Of a stretch of DNA of 24,453 nt, positions 1 through 6,293 are shown piece after piece; position 1 is the first letter of the stretch; every line of letters starts with the position of its first letter. Location: assembly GCA_018065375.1 (NCBI GenBank), contig JAGHTJ010000088.1:1-24453 (forward strand), written 5' to 3'. The translations under genes were made by a program, and so were the position numbers. The notes below the pieces were generated by a model. That model saw only the letters and a list, made by a program, of their open reading frames with translations, made no database searches and was not told the origin of the DNA. This stretch comes from Candidatus Equinaster intestinalis (GTDB lineage: Bacteria > Bacillota_A > Clostridia > Oscillospirales > Acutalibacteraceae).

Positions 1-71
1 CAGTATAGCATATATATTGTGATTTATCAAGAGGAAAAATACAAAATATTGTATTTTTTTGTAAAAATTTA

Positions 72-97
72 GGAGTGTCCTTTTTTAAGGACACTCC
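72..97 (-). terminator. Intrinsic terminator of the NrdG2-like gene
   Basis: A perfect 9-bp inverted repeat (72-80 with 89-97, loop 81-88) starts 8 nt past the stop codon at 105. Read on the minus strand, the stem is followed by a T-rich stretch (complement of the A run at 63-67). This suggests the activase gene is transcribed alone. Positions 1-71 hold no gene that I can see. Confidence 0.8.
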
Positions 98-104
98 GCA
101 GATT

Positions 105-800
105 TCAAATTCCGCGCAAAGCGGCTTTTTCAGTATGTTTTTGGGCTGATTCCAACATTTTCTGCAAAATTTCATTGCTCGGCGCAGTTAAAATTTCATC
201 GCTTAAAATGTCTCCGCTATCGGTAAAGACCTGCAAAAAGTATCTTTTTGCCCCCTTTATCCACTCTGCCGCCTTTTCTATATCTTGTGTACTATGATAC
301 TGCTCGGATACGGTAGTTCGAAATTCATAATCGACCTTGTTTTCGAGCAAAATCTTAATGCTCGCATCTATCTTGGGGATAATATCCTCCCCCGCTCCGG
401 CGGTTAAGGGGTACTTTTCTTTGCAGTTTTTAATATCCATTGCAACATAATCGACTAACTTTTTATCAATAAGGTCTTTTAGCTTTTCAGGGAAACTGCC
501 GTTTGTATCGAGCTTTATAAGAAAGCCCATATCCCTTATTTTTCGGATAAACTGTTCTATATCCTTTTGAACGAGGGGTTCTCCGCCGGTGATTGCAACA
601 CCCTCAAGCAGTCCTTTTCGTTTAGAGAGGAAATCGAATATATCCTGCTCTGTATAAGGCGGAGTTTCGGCGATACCCTCAACGAGCGAGGCATTATGGC
701 AAAACGGACACCGAAAGTTACAGCCCGCCGTAAAAATCGTGCAGGCAACGTGACCCGGAAAATCGAGCAATGTCATTTTTTGAAGACCGTGAATAACCAT
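105..800 (-). CDS. NrdG2-type radical SAM activating protein
   Basis: A 231-aa radical SAM activase, most like the NrdG2 family annotated as anaerobic ribonucleoside-triphosphate reductase activating proteins. The N-terminus has the family signature GLQK..LLDFPG at residues 5-16, followed by the cluster-binding CNFRCPFC (Cys27, Cys31, Cys34). GGEPL near residue 73 is the usual SAM-contacting region. Family members bind a [4Fe-4S] cluster and SAM and install a glycyl radical on a partner enzyme in anaerobes. No glycyl-radical partner (NrdD or a PFL-like protein) lies in the window, so the target is unknown. The ATG at 800 has AGAGG about 7 nt upstream. The gene has its own promoter (826-853) and terminator (72-97). 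The family call is strong; the substrate is not settled. Confidence 0.88.
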   Translation of the reverse strand: MVIHGLQKMTLLDFPGHVACTIFTAGCNFRCPFCHNASLVEGIAETPPYTEQDIFDFLSKRKGLLEGVAITGGEPLVQKDIEQFIRKIRDMGFLIKLDTNGSFPEKLKDLIDKKLVDYVAMDIKNCKEKYPLTAGAGEDIIPKIDASIKILLENKVDYEFRTTVSEQYHSTQDIEKAAEWIKGAKRYFLQVFTDSGDILSDEILTAPSNEILQKMLESAQKHTEKAALRGI

Positions 801-825
801 CTTTTAACCTCTTTTCTTACATTAT

Positions 826-853
826 ATTATACCACTTTTGCGCCGTATGTAAA
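826..853 (-). promoter_or_regulatory. Sigma-A promoter of the NrdG2-like gene
   Basis: On the minus strand, TTTACA (complement of 848-853) and TATAAT (complement of 826-831) are 16 bp apart, with an extended -10 TGG just before TATAAT. The predicted start is near 819, giving a leader of about 19 nt to the ATG at 800. Its -35 lies 3 bp from the -35 of the divergent plus-strand promoter. Confidence 0.8.
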
Positions 854-866
854 GTGTTGACACACT
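853..866. promoter_or_regulatory. Dyad between divergent -35 boxes
   Basis: AGTGT (853-857) and ACACT (862-866) form a perfect 5-bp dyad around TGAC. It covers the whole plus-strand -35 and touches the last base of the minus-strand -35. A regulator bound here could affect both promoters. It does not match the Rex, NrdR or Fnr consensus as I know them, and the arms are short, so chance remains possible. Confidence 0.35.
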
Positions 867-885
867 AATAAATTACTACTATAAT
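857..885 (+). promoter_or_regulatory. Consensus sigma-A promoter of the 904-1629 unit
   Basis: Exact TTGACA (857-862), a 17-bp spacer and exact TATAAT (880-885). The predicted start is near 892, directly on the GAGGTG Shine-Dalgarno sequence, so the leader would be only about 12 nt. Confidence 0.88.
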
Positions 886-903
886 GTATTTGAGGTGTTT
901 TAT

Positions 904-1140
904 ATGAACAGAGACAATGTTACAAAAGCCCGGGTAATCGTTTGGTTTATACTTGCGGCCCTTTGGATAGCCCTTACGGTTTTACAGTTTATAACAGGTG
1001 AAAATTTGACAACCGCTATTTTTTACTGCGCCGCGGCAGTTGCCATATCGGGTGCGGCAATAACAACCTATTTAAGATACCGCAATCTTAAAAGGAATGA
1101 AGCTGAAGAAAATTCTCCTGAAAATACCGAAGATAAATAA
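904..1140 (+). CDS. Small two-helix membrane protein
   Basis: A 78-aa protein of no recognised family. An in-frame GTG exists at 895, but the ATG at 904 is preferred: GAGGTG at 892-897 is then correctly spaced, and the promoter predicts transcription starting at about 892. Two hydrophobic helices are visible, roughly residues 9-29 and 36-60, joined by a short polar turn (TGEN), with a basic stretch (RYRNLKRNE) and an acidic, Pro/Glu-rich C-terminus. By the positive-inside rule the tail is probably cytoplasmic. It is the first gene of a two-gene unit with the DUF2383-like gene; a hairpin lies between them. The function is unknown. The strong promoter and clean SD argue that the gene is real. 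Confidence 0.7.
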   Translation: MNRDNVTKARVIVWFILAALWIALTVLQFITGENLTTAIFYCAAAVAISGAAITTYLRYRNLKRNEAEENSPENTEDK

Positions 1141-1153
1141 TTTTTGTATTTTT

Positions 1154-1189
1154 ATTCCTCCTTTGCACAAAATAGTGTTAAGGAGGAAT
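1154..1189 (+). promoter_or_regulatory. SD-sequestering hairpin / terminator-like attenuator
   Basis: A perfect 10-bp inverted repeat, ATTCCTCCTT (1154-1163) and AAGGAGGAAT (1180-1189), has a 16-nt loop. The right arm contains the whole Shine-Dalgarno sequence AAGGAGG of the gene starting at 1195. The stem is followed at once by a T run (1189-1194), the form of an intrinsic terminator, and the ATG comes directly after it. When folded, this should either end transcription of the upstream gene or block ribosome binding for the downstream one. Confidence 0.7.
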
Positions 1190-1194
1190 TTTTT

Positions 1195-1629
1195 ATGATA
1201 GAAAAAGACACTGTAAGACTGCTTCGCGAATGCGATGCAGGGGTAAAAATGGGAGTTTCGGCGATTGACGAGGTTTTCGAAAGGGTTAAGAATGATAATT
1301 TCAAGGCTCTGCTTTCCGACAGTAAATCCGAACACCAGAAATTAAACAGCGAAATTCAGCAGTTACTCACGAAGTATCAAGATGACGGCAAGGACCCCAA
1401 CCCCATGGCAAAGGGAATGTCCTGGATTAAAACCAACGTTATGCTTGCCGCAAACGATTCTGATGCCACCATTGCCGACCTTATTACGGACGGCTGTAAT
1501 ATGGGGGTAAAATCACTGCACAAGTATCTTAATCAGTACACCGCCGCAGACGAAAAATCTAAGGATATAACAAAGCGTCTTACAAATATTGAAGAACGCC
1601 TCGCCATTGATATAAGAAGTTATCTGTAA
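1195..1629 (+). CDS. DUF2383-like four-helix-bundle (ferritin-like) protein
   Basis: A 144-aa soluble helical protein starting at the ATG at 1195 (MIEKDTVRLL); the upstream part of the longer open frame lacks a ribosome site. The pattern of long amphipathic helices and the SEHQKLNSEIQQLL segment resemble the DUF2383 / PA2169-type ferritin-like fold. Candidate metal ligands such as Glu and His near residues 42-43 are visible, but metal binding is not shown. There is no signal peptide or membrane segment. The SD AAGGAGG is very strong but buried in the hairpin at 1154-1189. No promoter is evident between this gene and 904, so it is probably co-transcribed with the small membrane protein. The family call is moderate and the role unknown. 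Confidence 0.65.
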   Translation: MIEKDTVRLLRECDAGVKMGVSAIDEVFERVKNDNFKALLSDSKSEHQKLNSEIQQLLTKYQDDGKDPNPMAKGMSWIKTNVMLAANDSDATIADLITDGCNMGVKSLHKYLNQYTAADEKSKDITKRLTNIEERLAIDIRSYL

Positions 1630-1637
1630 AAAAAATT

Positions 1638-1660
1638 GCTCGGCTCCTTGGGAGCCGAGC
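1638..1660. terminator. Bidirectional terminator
   Basis: A perfect 10-bp GC-rich stem (1638-1647 with 1651-1660) has a 3-nt loop. It is flanked by an A run on the left (1628-1635) and a T run on the right (1665-1670), so it can end both the plus-strand unit (stop at 1629) and the long minus-strand cluster (stop at 1676). Confidence 0.93.
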
Positions 1661-1675
1661 ATAATTTTTTATTAC

Positions 1676-2617
1676 TTATTTACCGAGCGCTTTTTTGGCG
1701 GTTTCGGCAATGTTTACTGCGCGAAGACCAAATGCATCGAGAAGTTTCGGAGCGGGTCCGGAATATCCGAATACATCATGAACACCCATTTTGATAACCT
1801 TTGTGGGGTATTCCTCTGCAAGATATTCGCTTACAGCCGAACCGAGACCACCGATAACAGAATGCTCCTCGGCGGTTATGATAATACCGGTTTCCTTTGC
1901 GGCTTTGAGCACAGCCTCGGTATCGAGCGGCTTAATGGTAGCCATATTGATAATTCTGGCATTGATACCGTCTGCCTTTAAAAGCTCGTAGGCTTCGAGA
2001 GCCTCGGCAACCAGAAGACCGGTAGCTATAATTGTTATATCGTTTCCGCTCTTAAGCTCAACCGATTTACCGATTTCGAATTTATAATCGTCATCAAAAA
2101 TTACCGGAACGGCAAGTCTGCCGAAACGTGCATAGGAGGGGCCCTCATAATCGTAAAGGGCAAGCATTGCCTTTTCTGCCTCAACTGCATCGGCGGGGTT
2201 TATGATTACCATACCCGGAATGGTACGCAAAATTGCAATATCCTCATTGCACTGGTGGGTAGCACCGTCCTCACCTACCGAGATACCGGCATGGGTGGCG
2301 CAAACCTTAACGTTAAGATGGGGATAACCTATTGAGTTTCTTATCTGCTCAAAGGCTCTGCCCGCCGCAAACATTGCAAAGGATGATGCGAAAACCTTTT
2401 TGCCGGTTGCGGCTATACCTGCGGCAATGCCCATCATATTCTGCTCTGCAATACCGCAATCATAAAATCTTTCGGGGAATTCTTTTTTGAATGCTCCCGA
2501 TTTTGTTGCCGCCGCCAAATCGGCATCTAAAACAACAAAATCATCATGGAGCTGTCCGAGCTTGATAAGTCCGGAGCCGTAACCCTCACGGGTTGCCTTT
2601 TTAATTACTTCTGCCAT
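1676..2617 (-). CDS. Transketolase, C-terminal subunit
   Basis: 313 aa covering the pyrimidine-binding and C-terminal domains of transketolase as a separate chain. YDCGIAEQNMMG near residues 52-63 contains the conserved Glu (about residue 58) that activates thiamine diphosphate. GISVGEDGATHQCNEDIA is the classic middle-domain signature. With the N-terminal subunit encoded 13 nt upstream it should make a two-chain transketolase that moves two-carbon ketol units in the non-oxidative pentose phosphate pathway. The SD (AAAGGAG) directly follows the TAG stop of the upstream gene, suggesting coupled translation. It is the last gene of the long cluster and is followed by the terminator at 1638-1660. 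A specialised sugar transketolase cannot be excluded from sequence alone. Confidence 0.93.
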   Translation of the reverse strand: MAEVIKKATREGYGSGLIKLGQLHDDFVVLDADLAAATKSGAFKKEFPERFYDCGIAEQNMMGIAAGIAATGKKVFASSFAMFAAGRAFEQIRNSIGYPHLNVKVCATHAGISVGEDGATHQCNEDIAILRTIPGMVIINPADAVEAEKAMLALYDYEGPSYARFGRLAVPVIFDDDYKFEIGKSVELKSGNDITIIATGLLVAEALEAYELLKADGINARIINMATIKPLDTEAVLKAAKETGIIITAEEHSVIGGLGSAVSEYLAEEYPTKVIKMGVHDVFGYSGPAPKLLDAFGLRAVNIAETAKKALGK

Positions 2618-2630
2618 TTTTTGCTCCTTT

Positions 2631-3470
2631 CTACTGCAACGCGGCTAACTGCTCGCCAAGCTCTGCCATAGCAATTTCGTATTCATCGTCTTTGGGTGCT
2701 ACACCGTGCCAGCCCACTACGTTTTCCATATAGGAAACGCCTTTACCCTTTACGGTTTTCATAATTATCGCCGTGGGTTTGCCCTTGGTGTTTTCAGCCT
2801 CTGTTACGGCTTTTTCTATCTCTGCAAAATCGTGACCGTCAATAACTATTGTATGGAATTTGAAGGCCTCGAATTTTTTATCGAAAGGAAGGGGTGAATT
2901 AACTTCTTCAACGGTACCGTCAATCTGCAAATTGTTGTAATCAACAAAAACGGTAAGATTATCAAGATTATGGTTGCCGGCGAACATAGCTGCCTCCCAT
3001 ACCTGACCTTCTTCACACTCGCCGTCTCCGAGAATGGTATAAACTCTGTAACCGTTGCCGAAATGCTTACCGGAAAGCGCCATACCTACCGCCGCCGAAA
3101 TGCCCTGACCGAGACTTCCCGAAGACATATCAACGCCCGGGATATGCTTCATATCGGGGTGTCCCTGCAAAATGGAGCCTATCTGACGCAGGGTGCCGAG
3201 CTTTTCGGTTTCGAAAAATCCTCTATTTGCAAGCGCCGCATAAAGAGCCGGAGCGGCATGACCTTTGGAGAGAACAAAACGGTCTCTGTCCTCCTTTTTG
3301 GGGTTCTTCGGGTCGATATTCATTTTATCGAAATAAAGATATGCCAGCAGGTCTGCAATTGAAAGCGAACCTCCCGGATGGCCCGCTTTTGCCGCGTGAA
3401 TGCCTTCAACTGCACCCATACGGATTTTAACAGCCATCTGTTTTAAGTATTTTTCTTTTGCTGAATCCAT
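2631..3470 (-). CDS. Transketolase, N-terminal subunit
   Basis: 279 aa, the thiamine diphosphate-binding half of a split transketolase. The cofactor motif runs from GDG (148-150) to NN (179-180), with GECEEGQVWEA just after the GDG. Substrate and cofactor histidines are present in HPGG (His31), SKGH (His71) and GHPD (His104). SSGSLGQG at about 117-123 is also typical. The start at 3470 has AAAGGAAG upstream. The rluD-like gene ends 3 nt upstream and the C-terminal subunit begins 13 nt downstream. The stop is TAG and the next gene's SD follows immediately, so TAG behaves as an ordinary stop here, which matters for the divIVA finding. Confidence 0.93.
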   Translation of the reverse strand: MDSAKEKYLKQMAVKIRMGAVEGIHAAKAGHPGGSLSIADLLAYLYFDKMNIDPKNPKKEDRDRFVLSKGHAAPALYAALANRGFFETEKLGTLRQIGSILQGHPDMKHIPGVDMSSGSLGQGISAAVGMALSGKHFGNGYRVYTILGDGECEEGQVWEAAMFAGNHNLDNLTVFVDYNNLQIDGTVEEVNSPLPFDKKFEAFKFHTIVIDGHDFAEIEKAVTEAENTKGKPTAIIMKTVKGKGVSYMENVVGWHGVAPKDDEYEIAMAELGEQLAALQ

Positions 3471-3473
3471 TTT

Positions 3474-4385
3474 TTACTTCCTTTCGCATTTTTCTAAAAA
3501 TTTTATGAAATACTCCGGCAGCTCACTGTCAAATTCCATAAATTCATGGGTTGCCGGATGAGTAAATCCTAATTTTTTCGCGTGAAGACATTGTCCGCCG
3601 AGCTCGGTTATAACCTTTTTCGGTCCGTAAACCTCGTCCCCCGCAACCGGGTGGCCGATATGCGCCATGTGTACCCTTATCTGGTGGGTTCTGCCGGTTT
3701 CAAGCTTACATCGGACATGTGTAAAGCCATCATATCTCGCAATTACCTCGTAGTGGGTTACGGCGTGCTTTGCGCTATCGTCAATCCTCACGCACATCTG
3801 CTTGCGCTTTATCGGATGCCTGCCTATCGGGGCATTTACCGTGCCGCTATCCTCCTTAATATTGCCGTAAACCACCGCTTCGTAAACCCTCAAAAATGAG
3901 TGCTCCTTTATCTGCTCCGCCAAAAAATTATGAGCGGTATCGGTTTTGGCAACCATAAGAAGTCCGCTTGTATTCTTATCTATTCTATGCACAATTCCGG
4001 GTCTTAAAACTCCGTTTATACCCGAAAGCCTGCCCTCGCAGTGATAAAGCAGAGCATTTACGAGTGTGCCGCTCTCGTTGCCCGCCGCCGGGTGAACAAC
4101 CATACCCTTCGGCTTATTTACAACAAGCAGTTCTTCATCTTCATATACTATTTCAAGCGGTATATTTTCCGCCTCTACATCGAGCTTCTCGGGGTCGGGC
4201 AGGTGATATGTAACGGTGTCTCCCGCCTTTACCTTACTGCTTTTACTTGCCATTTTACCGTTAATAAAAACCATATCTTTTGCTATAAGCTTTGCGGCAT
4301 GGTTTCTTGTAAGTTCGGTATGGTCGGCAAGAAAACTGTCAATCCTCGCGGTATCGTCCGCCGAAATTATCTCAAAGGTTTGCAT
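3474..4385 (-). CDS. rluD: RluA/RluD-family 23S rRNA pseudouridine synthase
   Basis: 303 aa. An N-terminal S4 RNA-binding domain (about residues 12-70) precedes the pseudouridine synthase domain. The catalytic motif HRIDKNTSG places the nucleophilic Asp at residue 136. LETGRTHQIRVHMAHIGHPVAGD is the characteristic C-terminal motif II/III region, and VNKPKGMVVHPAAG lies at about 89-102. These enzymes isomerise specific uridines in large-subunit rRNA (RluD sites in E. coli); the exact target cannot be assigned. The start overlaps the end of lspA by 14 nt, an arrangement seen in many Firmicutes, and AAGGAAAAG upstream of the ATG acts as SD. Confidence 0.92.
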   Translation of the reverse strand: MQTFEIISADDTARIDSFLADHTELTRNHAAKLIAKDMVFINGKMASKSSKVKAGDTVTYHLPDPEKLDVEAENIPLEIVYEDEELLVVNKPKGMVVHPAAGNESGTLVNALLYHCEGRLSGINGVLRPGIVHRIDKNTSGLLMVAKTDTAHNFLAEQIKEHSFLRVYEAVVYGNIKEDSGTVNAPIGRHPIKRKQMCVRIDDSAKHAVTHYEVIARYDGFTHVRCKLETGRTHQIRVHMAHIGHPVAGDEVYGPKKVITELGGQCLHAKKLGFTHPATHEFMEFDSELPEYFIKFLEKCERK

Positions 4386-4872
4386 TTTGCTTTTCCTTTT
4401 TCTCTTTTTGTTCTTTTATAAAATCCGTAACCAGATAGAGCACAAGCAAAGCGGCACCTATACAAACGCCGCAATCCGCAATGTTGAAAACCGGGAAGCT
4501 TTTCCAGAAAGCAAACTGAATAAAATCTATTACTCTGCCGCCTCTGAGAATACGGTCTGCCATATTGCCCAATCCGCCGGCAAGCACAAGGCAAACTGCC
4601 CAGATAAGAATTTTATTCTTTATCTTTCTTTTGATAAGCCAAAATATAACGCCTATCATAATTGCCGCCGTAAGAATTACAAGCAAAACCGTTTTACCGG
4701 CAAGCAAGCCCCATGCGCCGCCGCTGTTTTCAATATAACAAAAATCGAAAAGACCGGGCACGAGATTAAAGCTATCATAAAGCTCGCAATTTGCCGCAAC
4801 GAGATATTTACTTACCTGGTCAAGGACAAGCAGCAGAGCTCCCCCTGCTGCCGCCAAAAATATGCTAATCAA
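4372..4872 (-). CDS. lspA: Lipoprotein signal peptidase (signal peptidase II)
   Basis: 166 aa with four hydrophobic segments. It cleaves prolipoprotein signal peptides ahead of the lipid-modified Cys at the membrane. The catalytic aspartates are Asp106 in NMADRILRGG and Asp133 in FNIADCGVCIG; IENSGGAWGLL is the conserved periplasmic-side motif. The start is a TTG at 4872. It is the only usual start codon after the in-frame TAA at 4888-4890, with GGGG about 8 nt upstream as a weak SD. That TAA is also the end of the divIVA tail frame, 15 nt away, so lspA would naturally be read by coupling to that frame. The premature TAG in divIVA may therefore reduce lspA translation. At least two lipobox proteins in the window are potential substrates. 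Confidence 0.93.
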   Translation of the reverse strand: MISIFLAAAGGALLLVLDQVSKYLVAANCELYDSFNLVPGLFDFCYIENSGGAWGLLAGKTVLLVILTAAIMIGVIFWLIKRKIKNKILIWAVCLVLAGGLGNMADRILRGGRVIDFIQFAFWKSFPVFNIADCGVCIGAALLVLYLVTDFIKEQKEKKEKQNANL

Positions 4873-4887
4873 TTCGTATACCCCGAA

Positions 4888-5202
4888 TTATTTATTCTGA
4901 TTGAAGAAATCGTTTGCAAAGCCCTCGGGTTCGCCATCTGCATCTTCGGTATCTTCAATGTTGATTACAAATCCGCCGTTATTCATTTCAGCTTCTATTT
5001 CCTGCGGGTCTATTCTCAAAATTTCTTCGGGAGTTTGCTTATTCTCCGGCTCTGCCGCAGTTTCCGGAACAGCTTCTGCTACCGGCTCTGCCTTTTCTTC
5101 GGCTACCGGCTCCGGAATTTCTTCAGCTACGGGCTCGGCTACCGGTGCTTCCGGCTGCTTTTCCTCATTGGAAATTTCATATTCAACGGCTCTTGCAACC
5201 CT
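4888..5202 (-). pseudogene. Orphaned in-frame C-terminal tail of divIVA
   Basis: Directly after the TAG at 5203-5205 the same frame stays open for 104 codons to a TAA at 4888-4890. The encoded tail is rich in Glu, Pro, Ala and Val, with repeats of the type EPVAEEIPEPVAEE, followed by a conserved-looking segment (TPEEILRIDPQEIEAEM, then NGGFVINIEDTEDADGE). No ATG, GTG or TTG lies near its beginning, so it cannot easily be a separate gene. Codon use resembles the neighbours and there is no second stop or frameshift. Treating it as part of divIVA closes an otherwise anomalous 330-nt gap in a tightly packed cluster. I read it as a recently interrupted tail, a readthrough product, or a sequence error. 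Confidence 0.75.
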
Positions 5203-5784
5203 CTACGCATCCATAACTATATCATCGGGAAGCTTTGAAATGAGCTCGAGCTGCTCCTTATACTGACCGATAACATTCTTTTTAAACTGCGCAATTTCGA
5301 TTTTAAGGCGGTCAAACGAAGCCTGCTGTTTACGAATTATTTCATCGGTAACAAGCTTGATACCGTCCTGCTCTTTTTTGGATTTTTCAATTTCGCTTGC
5401 CATCTGCTGTTCTGCCAGGGCGCGTTTTGCCGCAAGCTTCTGGTCGAAATTAGCAAGCATTTCTTTTGCCTCGGCGGTAGCCTCATTTGCACCGTCCTGC
5501 GCCTGCTTTTCGATTGCCGCCGCTTTCTGCTTGGCGTCCTCGATAATCTTATCTGCAAGCTGCTGTGCGCTTACCAAAACGGTTTGCAGGCTTTCCGAAG
5601 AGGCCTTATACTGCTCTGCATCCTTTGTAAGCGTGGCCAACTGCTCCTTTAAAGACTGAACATACGCCTCGTAATTTTTGTAATCTGCCTCAACCTTATC
5701 AAGAAAATCGTCTACCTCTTCACGGTTGTAGCCGCTTACCGATTTTGCGAAACTTACTTCCCTTACATCATTTGAAGTCATCAT
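5203..5784 (-). CDS. divIVA: DivIVA-domain protein, truncated by an in-frame TAG
   Basis: 193 aa up to a TAG. The N-terminus (residues 3-35: VREVSFAKSVSGYNREEVDD then FLDKVEADY) is the DivIVA/GpsB membrane-binding domain with its F..GY..EEVDDFL core. The rest is a long coiled coil rich in Gln, Ala, Lys and Glu. DivIVA proteins collect at curved membranes, poles and septa and organise division and wall growth. ATG at 5784 has AGGAGG 8 nt upstream; a second ATG follows directly. It lies 41 nt after sepF. The frame continues past the TAG as a further 104 codons (4888-5202), so the intended protein was probably about 298 aa. The coiled-coil part alone may still function, since the membrane-binding domain is intact. 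Confidence 0.88.
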   Translation of the reverse strand: MMTSNDVREVSFAKSVSGYNREEVDDFLDKVEADYKNYEAYVQSLKEQLATLTKDAEQYKASSESLQTVLVSAQQLADKIIEDAKQKAAAIEKQAQDGANEATAEAKEMLANFDQKLAAKRALAEQQMASEIEKSKKEQDGIKLVTDEIIRKQQASFDRLKIEIAQFKKNVIGQYKEQLELISKLPDDIVMDA

Positions 5785-5825
5785 AATAAAAGCCTCCTAA
5801 TATTTTTTCAGATTAAATCTGTTTT

Positions 5826-6272
5826 TTAATAGCTGTATTCGTCAAAAGAATCTTCGCCTAAAACATCAACGCCCTTCGGCACAATTATAAGAGTTCCTTT
5901 AGATGCTTTGGTTATTTTTCCGTGGTTTGCATAAGCAACACCGCTCAAAAAGTCAATTATACGGCGGCAGGTGTCCCTGTCAATCGTTTCGAGGTTAAGG
6001 AAAACTCCCTTTTGAGAATTGATAAGGTCTGCTATTTCGGTAACCTCATCAAATCTTTCGGGTTTTCTTATAACCATCTCCTGCAAGGAGCCCGAAGGAG
6101 CGCTCTTGGTCTTCTTTTCGCTTACGAAAAGTCTGGGTTCTCTGCGCGAAGGATTGGTTTCTTCATAAGAAGGGGTTTCTTCAACCTCTCTCTCCCTCTC
6201 TCTTTCTTCCTCTTCCTCATACTCGCCGTTTTCAAACCCCATAAAATTTTTTACCTTATCCCAACATGACAT
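5826..6272 (-). CDS. sepF: SepF cell-division protein
   Basis: 148 aa. The first 13 residues (MSCWDKVKNFMGF) form a likely amphipathic membrane anchor. A linker of alternating Glu/Arg (about residues 17-32) leads to the SepF domain at about 65-145, with RKPERFDEVTEIADLI, VFLNLETIDRDTCRRIIDFL and a GTLIIVPKGVD end. SepF polymerises on the membrane and tethers FtsZ at the septum. Its SD is AAGGAGA. It follows yggS by 21 nt and precedes divIVA, as in the Bacillus ylm cluster, but ylmG (YggT) and ylmH are absent between them. The linker is encoded by a purine-rich GAG/AGA repeat (6182-6216) that could slip. Confidence 0.93.
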   Translation of the reverse strand: MSCWDKVKNFMGFENGEYEEEEEREREREVEETPSYEETNPSRREPRLFVSEKKTKSAPSGSLQEMVIRKPERFDEVTEIADLINSQKGVFLNLETIDRDTCRRIIDFLSGVAYANHGKITKASKGTLIIVPKGVDVLGEDSFDEYSY

Positions 6273-6293
6273 CGTTTTATCTCCTTAAATTTT

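Noticed and set aside
35..58. An AT-only 10-bp hairpin with a T run, possible plus-strand terminator
   Set aside because: It has a single G-C pair and could be chance in an AT-rich gap; no plus-strand gene ending here is visible.
895..903. GTG at 895 as the start of the small membrane protein
   Set aside because: The predicted transcript starts at about 892, so no ribosome site would precede the GTG; GAGGTG itself is the SD for the ATG at 904.
5203..5205. Reassignment of TAG to an amino acid (for example pyrrolysine) throughout the genome
   Set aside because: TAG ends the transketolase N subunit and miaA at normal family length, with the next gene's ribosome site directly behind, so TAG is used as an ordinary stop here.
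4216..5238. A 340-codon open frame on the plus strand, and a Ser-rich one at 4901-5266
   Set aside because: Both are antisense to rluD, lspA, the divIVA tail and divIVA. They have low-complexity or unnatural composition and no SD or promoter. They arise from the codon bias of the real genes.
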